DNA of 64,000 nt from Bordetella pertussis 18323 (GTDB taxonomy: Bacteria; Pseudomonadota; Gammaproteobacteria; Burkholderiales; Burkholderiaceae_B): positions 2,294,001-2,358,000 of the forward strand of contig NC_018518.1 in NCBI RefSeq assembly GCF_000306945.1, read 5' to 3'. The notes under the pieces are model-generated. The model was not told the DNA's origin. It saw only the letters and a list, made by a program, of their open reading frames with translations, and did not search any database. Positions 18,313 through 26,819 of this stretch are shown here, in pieces (positions within the stretch are counted from its first letter, which is position 1; every line of letters starts with the position of its first letter). Both the position numbers and the translations under genes were made by a program.

Positions 18313-18370
18313 CAAGCGTGGTTACCTGAGCCCGTCAAAGCGGCTCAATTCTTTGCTCAAATGTAACTTG

Positions 18371-18394
18371 GGCCGGCGCAAGCCGGCCTTTTTT
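18371..18394 (+). terminator. Rho-independent terminator after cphA
   Basis: GGCCGGC, GCAA loop, GCCGGCC and six T residues, about 60 bp after the cphA stop. Confidence 0.85.
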
Positions 18395-18478
18395 CTCCCT
18401 GCGCAAAACGTATCGCCAGCCACGCCGGGCCATTTACATTTCCCCACACGCCGGTTTGACACCGCCACCGCCCCCTCT

Positions 18479-18493
18479 TACGGTAGAACCGTA
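18479..18493. promoter_or_regulatory. Dyad upstream of the CsbD gene
   Basis: TACGGT-AGA-ACCGTA, a perfect 6-bp-arm dyad about 85 bp before the CsbD start. It may be an operator; no known regulator is recognised. Confidence 0.35.
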
Positions 18494-18577
18494 CGCTGAT
18501 CAGTGTCCACACTCACTCGCGGCAAGGCATTCGGCAGGCACGGATCCCGCGCCGCAACGACCTAGAAGAGGACAACC

Positions 18578-18778
18578 ATGAACAACGATATTGTTGCAGG
18601 CAAGTGGAAGCAATTGACGGGCAAGGCCAAGGCGGCCTGGGGCGAGCTGACCGACGACGAGCTCACTCGCACCGAAGGCAATGCCGAACGGCTGGCTGGC
18701 CTGATCCAGGAGCGTTACGGCAAGACCAAGGAACAGGCCCAACGGGAGGTGCGCGAGTTCTTCGACCGCAATCCCTGA
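18578..18778 (+). CDS. CsbD family stress protein (66 aa)
   Basis: A small hydrophilic CsbD-like protein with the diagnostic N-terminal GKWKQLTGKAKAAWGELTDDEL and a C-terminal RYGKTKEQAQREV helix. CsbD proteins are induced by general stress in many bacteria; their molecular role is unknown. Start has SD AGAGGAC. It heads a likely three-gene unit with the DUF1328 and BON genes. Confidence 0.88.
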   Translation: MNNDIVAGKWKQLTGKAKAAWGELTDDELTRTEGNAERLAGLIQERYGKTKEQAQREVREFFDRNP

Positions 18779-18809
18779 CTGACTGCTTCGTGAACCAAGG
18801 AGAAACATC

Positions 18810-18971
18810 ATGCTGCACTACGCGGTCGTGTTTTTCGTCATTGCCATCATTGCAGCCGTACTGGGCTTCGGCGGCATCGCCGCCGGCGCGGCCGGCATCG
18901 CCAAGATCCTGTTCTTCGTGTTCCTGGTGCTGGCGCTGCTGTCCATCCTGGGCGGCGTCTTCAGGAAATGA
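18810..18971 (+). CDS. DUF1328 small membrane protein, YtjA-like (53 aa)
   Basis: Almost wholly hydrophobic, with two helices separated by the Gly/Ala-rich [14 protein letters not shown] turn typical of DUF1328. It ends in a short basic tail (FRK). It has a strong SD (AAGGAGAAA) and lies 31 bp after the CsbD gene, often a genomic partner of CsbD and BON proteins. Confidence 0.85.
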   Translation: MLHYAVVFFVIAIIAAVLGFGGIAAGAAGIAKILFFVFLVLALLSILGGVFRK

Positions 18972-19028
18972 CGGGCTGCGCCAGTACCCGCTCCTGATCC
19001 TGGGCTTCATCGATAAAGGAGAATAACC

Positions 19029-19367
19029 ATGCAAGTTCGCAAACTGTTCGTTGCCACTCTCATCGGCGCCACCGCCGCCATCGGTTCGCTGGCCCACGCC
19101 GCGGGCGAAGACAAGCCCAAGCAATCGGTGGGCGAGTACGCCTCCGATGCCACGGTCACCACCAAGGTCAAGGCCGCCTTCGTCGCCGACAAGTCCCTGA
19201 GCGCGCTGGACATCGCGGTCGAAACGAACAATGGCGTGGTGACGCTGACCGGCACGGTCGGCACCGCCACCGAGGCGGATCAAGCAGCGACCGTGGCGCG
19301 TGACGTCGAAGGAGTCAAGCAGGTCATGAACAACATCAAGGTCGATCCGGCCAAGGCCGCGAAATAA
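19029..19367 (+). CDS. Periplasmic BON-domain protein (112 aa)
   Basis: A signal peptide (MQVRKLFVATLIG...LAHA) is followed by one BON domain: SDATVTTKVKAAFVADKSL, then NGVVTLTGTV and a DVEGVKQVMNNI helix. BON proteins such as OsmY and the BON half of DolP bind membrane phospholipid and respond to envelope or osmotic stress. SD AAAGGAG. A strong terminator follows, ending the CsbD-DUF1328-BON unit. Confidence 0.88.
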   Translation: MQVRKLFVATLIGATAAIGSLAHAAGEDKPKQSVGEYASDATVTTKVKAAFVADKSLSALDIAVETNNGVVTLTGTVGTATEADQAATVARDVEGVKQVMNNIKVDPAKAAK

Positions 19368-19414
19368 GTCATGACGCGGGGCCGCCGGGTGGTCCGGCGC
19401 GCCGTACGTGTACC

Positions 19415-19444
19415 GCCTTCGGGTTCGCCCGAAGGCTTTTTTTT
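19415..19444 (+). terminator. Rho-independent terminator after the BON gene
   Basis: GCCTTCGGG, TTCG loop, CCCGAAGGC followed by eight T residues. Confidence 0.92.
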
Positions 19445-19472
19445 GGTGCCTGTCCCGGCGGGGACAGGCACC
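19445..19472. repeat. REP-like palindrome
   Basis: GGTGCCTGTCCC, GGCG loop, GGGACAGGCACC, directly abutting the preceding terminator. It has the same family arms as 10024-10051. Confidence 0.85.
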
Positions 19473-19515
19473 CGTGCATCGGGACGGAACCGGCTCCTGC
19501 CGCGTCCGCCGCGGC

Positions 19516-20466
19516 CTAGCTGTGAACTGTCAATAGGTTGTATTCGTCCAGGTTGAGTCTGGAGATGGGTACAGCGCGCCCGATGCCTTGGTGGGGTCGC
19601 TGCCAGTTGTAGTGGTGTAGCCAGGATTTCATGGCATCGGCTCGGTGTTGGGAGTTCTGGTAGGTGTGAGCGTAAGCCCACTCACGCAAGGCCGACTGGA
19701 TGAAGCGTTCGGCCTTGCCATTGGTCTGTGGGCGGTAAGGTCGGGTAAAGCGGTGCTTGATGCCCAGCTCATGGCACAGCGCGGCGAAGGCGCGGCTGCG
19801 AAAGGCCGAGCCATTGTCGGTGAGCAAGCGCTGGATGGTCACGCCCAGGCGCTGGTAGTAGGCCACTGCGTCCTTGAGGAACTGGACGGCGCTGGGGAAG
19901 CGCTCGTCGGGGTGGATGTCGGTGAAGGCCACGCGGGCGTGGTCATCGATGGCCACGAAGACGAAGTCCCAGCCGGCCCCCTCAACGGTATCGCGTCGGT
20001 TGCCCGTGACCCGGTGGCCAGGGCGCTGGATACGTCCCAGCTTCTTGATGTCGATGTGCAGCAGATCGCCGGGGGCCTGATGCTCGTAGCGCACCACCGG
20101 CTCGGCCGGCTCCAGGTCGGCCAGGTGCGACAGACCGGCGCGGGCCAGGACGCGGCTGACGGTGCTGGCTGACACGCCCAGCGCCTGGGCGATGCGCGCT
20201 TGGGTCAGCCGCTTGCGGCGCAGCTCCACGATAGCCAGCGCCTTGGCCGGCGCAATCGCTCGGGGCGAGACCGTCGGGCGCGAGGACGCATCGGCCAAGC
20301 CCGCCTGGCCCTGAGCCAGGAAGCGGCCCAGCCATTTGCGCACAGTCGGCGCGGTGACCCCATAGGCGCGGGCCGCTTCAGGCACACAAACTTGATGGGC
20401 GATCAATTGCTGGACCATTTCGAGTCGACGTAGGAAGGTCAATCGGGCATGCTTATGGGTGTTCAT
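19516..20466 (-). CDS. IS481 transposase variant (316 aa)
   Basis: Same as the other copies except for one substitution: NWQRPHQ instead of NWHRPHQ (base change near 19600). The changed residue is close to the C-terminus, after the DDE core. The stop TAG is in the target duplication. Confidence 0.93.
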   Translation of the reverse strand: MNTHKHARLTFLRRLEMVQQLIAHQVCVPEAARAYGVTAPTVRKWLGRFLAQGQAGLADASSRPTVSPRAIAPAKALAIVELRRKRLTQARIAQALGVSASTVSRVLARAGLSHLADLEPAEPVVRYEHQAPGDLLHIDIKKLGRIQRPGHRVTGNRRDTVEGAGWDFVFVAIDDHARVAFTDIHPDERFPSAVQFLKDAVAYYQRLGVTIQRLLTDNGSAFRSRAFAALCHELGIKHRFTRPYRPQTNGKAERFIQSALREWAYAHTYQNSQHRADAMKSWLHHYNWQRPHQGIGRAVPISRLNLDEYNLLTVHS

Positions 20467-20563
20467 CCGGCCGGGCTCCTTGAGTGAACTGGGGGGGTGG
20501 CGATTTCCAGTTTCTCAAATCCGGTTCGGATGAACCATGCATACAACCTATTGAATCTTCACA
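19521..20563 (-). mobile_element. IS481 copy 3, with mismatched target duplications
   Basis: 1,043 bp, minus orientation. The left flank is CCTAGC (19515-19520) and the right GCTAGC (20564-20569), differing at the first base. All other complete copies here have perfect duplications. The mismatch fits a past recombination between IS481 copies or a point change. The right target contains the LysR stop codon. Confidence 0.96.
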
Positions 20564-20564
20564 G

Positions 20565-21470
20565 CTAGCCGGCGCCGATGGCGCCGCCGTGCTCGGCCGC
20601 GGTGCGCTGCGCCAGCAGCGCGATGGCGCGCGCGGCGTGGCTGTCCGGTCCCTGCACCCAGCTGGCGGTGAAACTCAGGTCGGGCAGCGGGTCGGCCTGC
20701 ACGTTGAGCAGGCGCAGCTCGCCGCGGGCCAGTTCCTCGTCGAGGAACACCGGCGCGATCACGCTGGTGCCGATGCCGTCCTTGGTCATGCGTACCACCA
20801 TGGCCAGCGATGCGCTGCCGTACATGCGCGGCGCCGCCACGCCGGCGCGCGTGAGCATGTCGCGCACCTGGCGGTACGGTTCGCTGCTGGACGGATAGGT
20901 AATGACGGGCAAGGTGCCGATGCGCTCGAGCGTCAGCGGCTCGGGGCCGAGCTCCAGCAAGGGGCTGGCCACCCAGGCCAGCGGATAGGCGCACAAGGGA
21001 ATGTTTTCCATGCGCGCCTCCAGGATGGGGCCCATCAGGAAAGCGACGTCGATCTGGCGCGCCATCAATTGCCCGCGCAGCACATGCGTGGTGTCGACCT
21101 CGATCTGCAGCACCAGGGCCGGATAGGCGGCGTGCACATGTTCGATCAGCGCCGGCAGCCAGGTCTGGACGATGGTTTCGGCCACGCCGATGCGCACCGT
21201 GCCGCTCATGACATTCTGCTCGCGCGCGGCCTGCATCAGGTCGTGGCGCATCTGCAGCATGCGCTCGGCATGCGAAAGCAGCTCCTGTCCCTTGCCGGTC
21301 AGCGAGACCCCGCGAGCGTCGCGCTCGAACAGGCGCACACCAAGGTCGGCTTCCAGCGAGGCGATGCGCTGCGACGCAGGCTGGGTGGTGTTCAGTTTCT
21401 CGGCCGCGGCGCGGAAACTGCCCAGCGTGGACACCCAGAAGAAGGTCTCGATGTGTTTGAGGTCTATCAT
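20565..21470 (-). CDS. LysR-type transcriptional regulator (301 aa)
   Basis: N-terminal winged helix-turn-helix (IETFFWVSTLGSFRAAAEKLNTTQPASQRI) and a C-terminal effector-binding fold. The effector is unknown. It is divergent from the EamA transporter with about 100 bp between starts, the usual layout for a LysR gene controlling its neighbour. The stop TAG (20565-20567) lies in the IS481 copy 3 target duplication, so the insertion preserved the reading frame end. Confidence 0.9.
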   Translation of the reverse strand: MIDLKHIETFFWVSTLGSFRAAAEKLNTTQPASQRIASLEADLGVRLFERDARGVSLTGKGQELLSHAERMLQMRHDLMQAAREQNVMSGTVRIGVAETIVQTWLPALIEHVHAAYPALVLQIEVDTTHVLRGQLMARQIDVAFLMGPILEARMENIPLCAYPLAWVASPLLELGPEPLTLERIGTLPVITYPSSSEPYRQVRDMLTRAGVAAPRMYGSASLAMVVRMTKDGIGTSVIAPVFLDEELARGELRLLNVQADPLPDLSFTASWVQGPDSHAARAIALLAQRTAAEHGGAIGAG

Positions 21471-21573
21471 GTGCCGTTCCTATAGCCGGATGAGCGTATC
21501 ATGACCGCCGTGCCGGATTGGCCGCCCACCGGCGGCGGCCGCCGCGCAACCGCGATCGAAACAGGAGACCACC

Positions 21574-22536
21574 ATGCACCGGCGCCAGTCCGGCCCGGCC
21601 GCGCGCCCGCCGGCCTCGACCACCCCGACGCCCTTCACCGCGCGCCCGCTGATCGGGGTGGCGCTGTTGATCCTGTCCATGTGGACGCTGTCGGGGCTGG
21701 ACGCGAGCGGCAAGTGGGTCATGGCCGCCGGCGTGCCGCTGCTGGTGCTGTGCTGGGTGCGCTACCTGGTGCACCTGGTGCTGGTGCTGACGCTGGTGCT
21801 GCCCGCCCGCGGCCTGCGCATCCTGCGCGCCACCCGTCCGCGCGAACAGATCGTGCGCGGGGCGGCCATGTTCTGCGCCACCCTGCTTTTTTTCACGACC
21901 CTGAGCTACCTGCCGCAGGCCGAGGCCACCGCCATCAATTTCCTGGCGCCGCTGATCGTGCTGTCGATCGCGCCCTGGGTGCTCAAAGAGCCGCCGCGCC
22001 TGTCGCGCTGGGTGGCGGCCGGCGTGGCGTTCCTGGGCGTACTGATCGTCATCCGGCCCGACGGCGGCCTGCATCCGCTGGGCGTGATGTTCGGCCTGCT
22101 GACGGCCTGCTGCTTTGCCGCGCAGTACATCGCCACCCGCAAGGTGGCCGGCGACGATCCCTATACCTCGCTCATCTGGAGCGGCGCGGTCGGCGGGCTG
22201 TGCCTGACCGCGGCCCTGCCCTTCATCCTGCCGCCGGCCATGCCGGTGCTGCGCGAACTGAGCCTGGGGAACTGGCTGCTGCTGCTGTCGACCGGCGTGT
22301 CCGGGGCGCTGGGCCACCTGCTGCAGATCGGCGCCTACCGCAATGCGGCCGCTTCCACGCTGGCCCCCTTCGTGTACCTGCAGATCGTCAGCGCAACCAC
22401 CATAGGCTGGCTCTTCTGGGGGCATTTCCCCGACGCGATCACCTGGCTGGGCATCGCCATCATCTGCGCCAGCGGCAGCGTCATCGTCGTGCTGGAATGG
22501 CGCCGCGGGCGCCGCCTGGCGCCCGCGGCCACCTGA
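21574..22536 (+). CDS. EamA/DMT family membrane transporter (320 aa)
   Basis: About ten hydrophobic helices in two EamA repeats, with typical segments such as ATLLFFTTLSYLPQAEATAINFLAPLI and, in the second half, NAAASTLAPFVYLQIVSATTIGWLFWGHFPDAITWLG. Members export or import small metabolites; the substrate is not predictable. SD AGGAG precedes the ATG. Likely regulated by the divergent LysR protein. Confidence 0.88.
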   Translation: MHRRQSGPAARPPASTTPTPFTARPLIGVALLILSMWTLSGLDASGKWVMAAGVPLLVLCWVRYLVHLVLVLTLVLPARGLRILRATRPREQIVRGAAMFCATLLFFTTLSYLPQAEATAINFLAPLIVLSIAPWVLKEPPRLSRWVAAGVAFLGVLIVIRPDGGLHPLGVMFGLLTACCFAAQYIATRKVAGDDPYTSLIWSGAVGGLCLTAALPFILPPAMPVLRELSLGNWLLLLSTGVSGALGHLLQIGAYRNAAASTLAPFVYLQIVSATTIGWLFWGHFPDAITWLGIAIICASGSVIVVLEWRRGRRLAPAAT

Positions 22537-22539
22537 GGC

Positions 22540-23211
22540 TCAGTCCTGCAGGCGGCCCGCGGCCAGCACCAGTTGCCGGCCGCAGCGCGCGGCCAGTTCG
22601 GGGTCGTGGGTGACCAGCACCAGCGTCGTGCCATGCTCGCGGTGCAGATCGAACATCAGGTCGATGACGGTTTCGCCGGTGGCCGCATCGAGGCTGCCGG
22701 TGGGCTCGTCGGCGAACAGCAGGTCGGGCTGAACCACGAAGGCGCGCGCCAGCGACACCCGCTGCTGCTCGCCCCCGGACAACGTACGCGGGTAGTGGTG
22801 CAGCCGCTCGCCCAGGCCCACCCGCCGCAGCATCGCCTGCGCCGCCTCGCGCGCCGGCTGGCCGGCCAGCTCCAGCGGCAGCATGACGTTTTCCAGCGCC
22901 GTGAGGTTGGGCAGCAGCTGGAAAGACTGGAATACGAAGCCCACATGGCTGGCGCGCAGGCGCGCCCGGCCATCCTCGTCGAGGGCGAAAAGATCCTGGC
23001 CGGCCAGGTGCACGCTGCCCGATGAGGGAACATCCAGGCCCGCCAGCAGTCCGAGCAAGGTGGACTTGCCCGAGCCGGAACTGCCGGTGATGGCCACGGC
23101 GCTGCCGGCCCGGACCGTAAAATCGATGCCATCGAGGATCGACAGTTCACCGCCGGCGTCGGCCACACGCTTGCCCAGCCCTTTCACTTCAATCGAGTTG
23201 CCGTTATCCAT
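22540..23211 (-). CDS. ybbA: ABC transporter ATPase, YbbA/LolD type
   Basis: A MacB/LolD-type ATPase: Walker A GSSGSGKST, FQSFQLLPNLTALENV Q-loop, signature LSGGEQQR, Walker B LLFADEPTGSLD and the switch His in LVTHD. In many proteobacteria it lies divergent from tesA, as here. The expected permease gene (ybbP) is not adjacent: the next gene is the convergent EamA transporter. Its ATG (23209-23211) and that of tesA share the tetranucleotide CATG. A start two codons upstream (23217) is possible. Confidence 0.88.
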   Translation of the reverse strand: MDNGNSIEVKGLGKRVADAGGELSILDGIDFTVRAGSAVAITGSSGSGKSTLLGLLAGLDVPSSGSVHLAGQDLFALDEDGRARLRASHVGFVFQSFQLLPNLTALENVMLPLELAGQPAREAAQAMLRRVGLGERLHHYPRTLSGGEQQRVSLARAFVVQPDLLFADEPTGSLDAATGETVIDLMFDLHREHGTTLVLVTHDPELAARCGRQLVLAAGRLQD

Positions 23212-23878
23212 GCGCATTGTTTTCCGTTTGCTCGCACCTTGCCTTGCCGCCATCGCGCTCGCCGCCACCTTGCCGGCCCAGGCTCAGACCGCGCCCGCGC
23301 CCACAGGTTCCGCACCGCACGCCGTCCTGGTGGTCGGCGACAGCCTGTCGGCCGAATACGGCCTGCGGCGCGGGTCCGGCTGGGTGCCGATGCTGGCCCA
23401 GCGGGTTTCGCAACAATCCCCCAACTACCGCGTCGTCAATGCCAGCATCAGCGGCGATACGACCAGCGGCGGGCTGGCGCGCCTGCCGGCGCTGCTGCGC
23501 CAGCACGCGCCGGCCGTCGTCGTGCTGGAACTGGGGTCCAACGATGCCCTGCGCGGCCTGGCGCTGGACATGACCGAGCGCAATCTGCGCGCCATGGCGC
23601 AGGCGTCGCGCCAGGCCGGCGCATCGGTGCTGGTGGTCGGCATGCAGATCCCGCCGAACTACGGCCGCGACTACACCCAGCGCTTCGCGCAGGTCTTTCC
23701 AGCCGTGGCCGAACAGGAAAAAGCCCGGCTGGTGCCGTTCCTCATGGAAGGAATCGCCACCAACCGGGCCATGTTCCAGGCCGACGGCATCCATCCCAAC
23801 GAGAACGCCCAGCCGGCGCTGCTTGACAATGTCTGGCCCTTGCTCGAGCCGATGCTGGCTCAGCCTGCGGCCGACTGA
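23210..23878 (+). CDS. tesA: Periplasmic acyl-CoA thioesterase I / lysophospholipase L1 (222 aa)
   Basis: An SGNH/GDSL hydrolase with a signal peptide (MRIVFRLLAP...AQA). Block I is GDSLSAEYG with nucleophile Ser; the Gly in NASISGDTTSGG and Asn in LGSND complete the oxyanion hole; block V is DGIHPN with catalytic Asp and His. Length matches TesA. The 3' end overlaps the convergent ppiD by 19 bp. Confidence 0.92.
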   Translation: MRIVFRLLAPCLAAIALAATLPAQAQTAPAPTGSAPHAVLVVGDSLSAEYGLRRGSGWVPMLAQRVSQQSPNYRVVNASISGDTTSGGLARLPALLRQHAPAVVVLELGSNDALRGLALDMTERNLRAMAQASRQAGASVLVVGMQIPPNYGRDYTQRFAQVFPAVAEQEKARLVPFLMEGIATNRAMFQADGIHPNENAQPALLDNVWPLLEPMLAQPAAD

Positions 23879-25815
23879 GCGTCGCCCTTGATGGCCTCGG
23901 CGGCCTCCGGCAGGATCTGCACCTTGTACTGGTCGCGCAGCTGCCTGAGCACCGCCGCGTCCTCGGCCTGGCCCCAGGCGCCCGAGAGCTGCGTCTTGAG
24001 CAGGTCGAGGTCCTGCTCGGTGCTCTGGCCCGCCTCAACCTTCTCGATGCGCGCCACGACGTAGTCGGCGCCCAGCTCCACCCCGGTGTAGGCGGGCAGC
24101 GGCGACGGCGCCTGGCGCATGACGGCGTCGAGCACGCGGCGCGGCAGGTTCTGCGCGTCCTGGCGCGAGACCACGATGGCCGGCGCGAACCCCTCCGGCG
24201 TTGCCGAAGCGTCGGCCTGCACGCTCTTGAGCGCGGCCTCGCCGGCCTGGCGCGCGGCCTGGGCGGCGCGCTCTCCGAACAGGCGGTCTTCGATGCTGGC
24301 GCGGACCTGCTCGAGCGGCGGAATGTGCGAGGGCTCGACCGCCGCCACGCGCACGGCCAGCATCGTATCGGGCGTCAGCTCGATCACGCCGGAATTGAGT
24401 TTCTCGCGCAGCACGTCGGGCGAGAACAGCACCTGGCGCACGCGCGGGTTGTCCAACAGTTGCGCATCGTCGCCACCGGCGGCGGAGCCGGCGCCGGCCT
24501 GCTCGGCCGGCAGCAGGCCGGTGCGGGTGATGCCGCCGGCGGTACGCAGCTTCAGGCCCAGCTTGTCGGCGGTGGGCTGCAGGCTGTCGCGCTGGTCATA
24601 GACCAGCCTGGTCATGTCCGTGGCCATGTCGGCGAAGCGGGCCGAGGCCAATTGCTTGCGGATCTCGCCCACGACCTCGTCCTTGACCTCGGCCAGGGGC
24701 TTGACCGAGCCCGGCTGGAAGTCGGTGACCTTGAGGATGTGGAAGGCGGTGGGGGTGTCCACCACGCCCGAGACCTGGTCCTTGGCGAGGGCCTGCGCGG
24801 CCTGCTGCAGCGGCGCCGGCAGGGGCGCCCAGCCCAGATCGCCGCCCTGCCCGGCCGAACCCGTGTCCTGCGAGTTCTTGCGCGCCAGCTCGGCGAACCC
24901 GGCCGGATCGGCGGCCGCCTGGGCAGCGATTTCCTGCGCCTTGGCCGCGGCGGCCTTGCGCGCCTCCTCCGAGGCGCCGGGCGGGATGGAAATCATGATG
25001 TGGCTGACGCGCCGCCGCTCGGGCTGGCCGAAACGCGACTTGTTCTGCTCGTAATAGCTGGCGATGTCCTCGTCCTTGACCTGCACGCCTTCGGTGGCGG
25101 CCGCCTCGTCGAGCACCAGGTACTGGGCCTGGACCTGCTCGGGCACGCGCAACTGCTCCTGGTTGGCGTCGTACCAGGCCTGGATGTCCTGCGGGGACAC
25201 GGTGACCTTGGCGCGGAAGTCGGAGGCGGCGAACTGGCGCAGCTGCACCGTGCGCCGCTGCGTCAGGGCGGCTTCGACCGACCTGGCCACTTCGGCCGGC
25301 ACGCTGGCCGACTGGCTGATCGGGTCGAGCACGCGCGCCACCGCGAGGTCGCGCCGCAGCCCGGCTTCGAACGAGGTCGGGGACATGCCTTGCGCGGCCA
25401 GCACCTGGCGGTAGCGCTCGGGCGAGAAGCGGCCGTTGTCCTGGACCTGCGGGATGGCGGCGATCGTGTTGCGCAGCGTGCCGTCCGACACCGAGAAGCC
25501 ATTGTCGGCGGCGACCACGGCCAGCAGGCGCTGGTCGATCAGCTGGTTGAGCAACTGCTCGCGCATCGCCGGGGTATCGATCATGGCCGGGTCGAACTGC
25601 GAGCCCAGCCGCTGGCGCAGCTGCTCGAGCTGGTTGCGGTGGGCCTGGTCGAACTCGGAGCGGGTGACGGGCTGCCCGGCCACGGTGGCCAGTTCGGGTT
25701 CACGATTGATGAAACTGTCGTAACCTTGGACGCCAACCAGCATGAACGACGGCACGATCAATAGCAGCAGGATGAGTTGCATCCAGCGTCGATGGGTGCG
25801 AATTATTTCAAACAT
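23860..25815 (-). CDS. ppiD: Periplasmic chaperone / peptidyl-prolyl isomerase PpiD (651 aa)
   Basis: An inner-membrane-anchored folding factor at the Sec exit. It has a cytoplasmic N-tail and one membrane helix (about 12-34), a SurA-N-like chaperone region (to about 260) and one parvulin domain at about 268-365 (RRRVSHIMISIPPG...FHILKVTDFQPG). A long C-terminal region follows. ATG 25815 gives the standard MFEIIRTHRRWMQ start. Length is usual. Confidence 0.93.
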   Translation of the reverse strand: MFEIIRTHRRWMQLILLLLIVPSFMLVGVQGYDSFINREPELATVAGQPVTRSEFDQAHRNQLEQLRQRLGSQFDPAMIDTPAMREQLLNQLIDQRLLAVVAADNGFSVSDGTLRNTIAAIPQVQDNGRFSPERYRQVLAAQGMSPTSFEAGLRRDLAVARVLDPISQSASVPAEVARSVEAALTQRRTVQLRQFAASDFRAKVTVSPQDIQAWYDANQEQLRVPEQVQAQYLVLDEAAATEGVQVKDEDIASYYEQNKSRFGQPERRRVSHIMISIPPGASEEARKAAAAKAQEIAAQAAADPAGFAELARKNSQDTGSAGQGGDLGWAPLPAPLQQAAQALAKDQVSGVVDTPTAFHILKVTDFQPGSVKPLAEVKDEVVGEIRKQLASARFADMATDMTRLVYDQRDSLQPTADKLGLKLRTAGGITRTGLLPAEQAGAGSAAGGDDAQLLDNPRVRQVLFSPDVLREKLNSGVIELTPDTMLAVRVAAVEPSHIPPLEQVRASIEDRLFGERAAQAARQAGEAALKSVQADASATPEGFAPAIVVSRQDAQNLPRRVLDAVMRQAPSPLPAYTGVELGADYVVARIEKVEAGQSTEQDLDLLKTQLSGAWGQAEDAAVLRQLRDQYKVQILPEAAEAIKGDAQSAAG

Positions 25816-25876
25816 GGAACCCCTGTTGCCGCGCTTGCGCGAACCTTCGCCGCGCCAAGCCGCAAGAAAACGCATA

Positions 25877-25901
25877 AAAAAAGGCGAACCCGATTCGCCT
25901 T
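25877..25901 (-). terminator. Terminator-like hairpin upstream of ppiD
   Basis: Read on the minus strand: GGCGAA, TCGGG, TTCGCC followed by seven T residues. It sits only about 65 bp before the ppiD start, so it may end a transcript whose gene is no longer present upstream, or act as a leader attenuator. No gene or tRNA is seen at 25902-26057 on this strand. Confidence 0.6.
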
Positions 25902-26057
25902 ACTCCGTGCCGGAAACTGTACCGGATCAGCCGCCGGAGTTTACCACCAACAGGCCGGCGAACCACCCCCGCCGTGCACGGAAGAAGGCGGCGTTCGGGG
26001 TATGCTTGCAGGCTTGAGCGCGGCTGTGCGCAGCTCCATTTCCCGTAACCGAGCATC

Positions 26058-26807
26058 ATGACCGCACCCCTTCCCGCCTGGCCCTATTCTCCCTATATCG
26101 CGCACCGCGGCGGCGGCCGCCTGGCGCCCGAAAACACCCTGGCCGCCATGCGCGTCGGCGCGGCCCATGGGTTCACCATGTTCGAATTCGACGTCAAGCT
26201 CAGCCGCGACAATGTCGAGGTGTTGCTGCACGATGACGACGTGGACCGCACCAGCAATGGCCACGGCCCGGCGGCGTCCAAGACGTACGCCGAGCTGGCC
26301 CAGCTGGACGCCGGCAGCTGGTATGCGCCGCAGTACGCAGGTGAACCCGTCCCCACTTTTTCGGCAGTGGCGCGCTATGCGCTGGCCAACGGCATCGCCT
26401 GCAATGTCGAGATCAAACCCTGCCCGGGCCGCGAGGCCGAGACCGGCGCGGCCGTGGCGCGCGCGGCCGCCGCGCTGTGGCAGGATGCCCTGCCCGCCCC
26501 GCTGCTGTCCTCGTTTGCCGAGCCCGCGCTGCACGCGGCCCGCGGCGCCGCCCCGCAGCTGCCCCGCGCGCTGCTGGTGGATCGCGTGCCGGCCGACTGG
26601 CTCGAACGGCTGCGCAAATACGATTGCATCGCGCTGAACATCAATCAGCGCGACGCCAGCCGCGAGCTGGTCGACGCCGTGCACCAGGCCGGCTACCGCA
26701 TCGCCGCCTGGACCGTCAACGACCCGGCCCGCGCCCGGCTGCTGCTGGATTGGGGCATGGACGCCATTTTCACCGACGAGCTGGCCACCATCCGGCCCGC
26801 CGTCTGA
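26058..26807 (+). CDS. ugpQ: Glycerophosphodiester phosphodiesterase (249 aa)
   Basis: A cytosolic GDPD TIM barrel that hydrolyses glycerophosphodiesters to glycerol-3-phosphate and alcohol. It has HRGGGRLAPENT with the first catalytic His, FEFDVKLSRD with the metal Glu/Asp, LLHDDDVDRTSNG with the second His, and VEIKPCPG. There is no signal peptide, so it is UgpQ-like rather than periplasmic GlpQ. Confidence 0.9.
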   Translation: MTAPLPAWPYSPYIAHRGGGRLAPENTLAAMRVGAAHGFTMFEFDVKLSRDNVEVLLHDDDVDRTSNGHGPAASKTYAELAQLDAGSWYAPQYAGEPVPTFSAVARYALANGIACNVEIKPCPGREAETGAAVARAAAALWQDALPAPLLSSFAEPALHAARGAAPQLPRALLVDRVPADWLERLRKYDCIALNINQRDASRELVDAVHQAGYRIAAWTVNDPARARLLLDWGMDAIFTDELATIRPAV

Positions 26808-26819
26808 CGCGGAGCCGCC

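Noticed and set aside
12936..18315. Very long antisense ORFs (over 1,000 codons each) opposite the two cyanophycin synthetases
   Set aside because: They have no recognisable family motifs, His/Arg/Gly-rich composition and no suitable starts. They arise from GC-rich codon use in the real genes on the other strand.
25816..26057. A tRNA or hupB-like gene upstream of ppiD
   Set aside because: I searched for a cloverleaf and a small basic ORF and found only a terminator-like hairpin. No acceptor/anticodon pattern was convincing.
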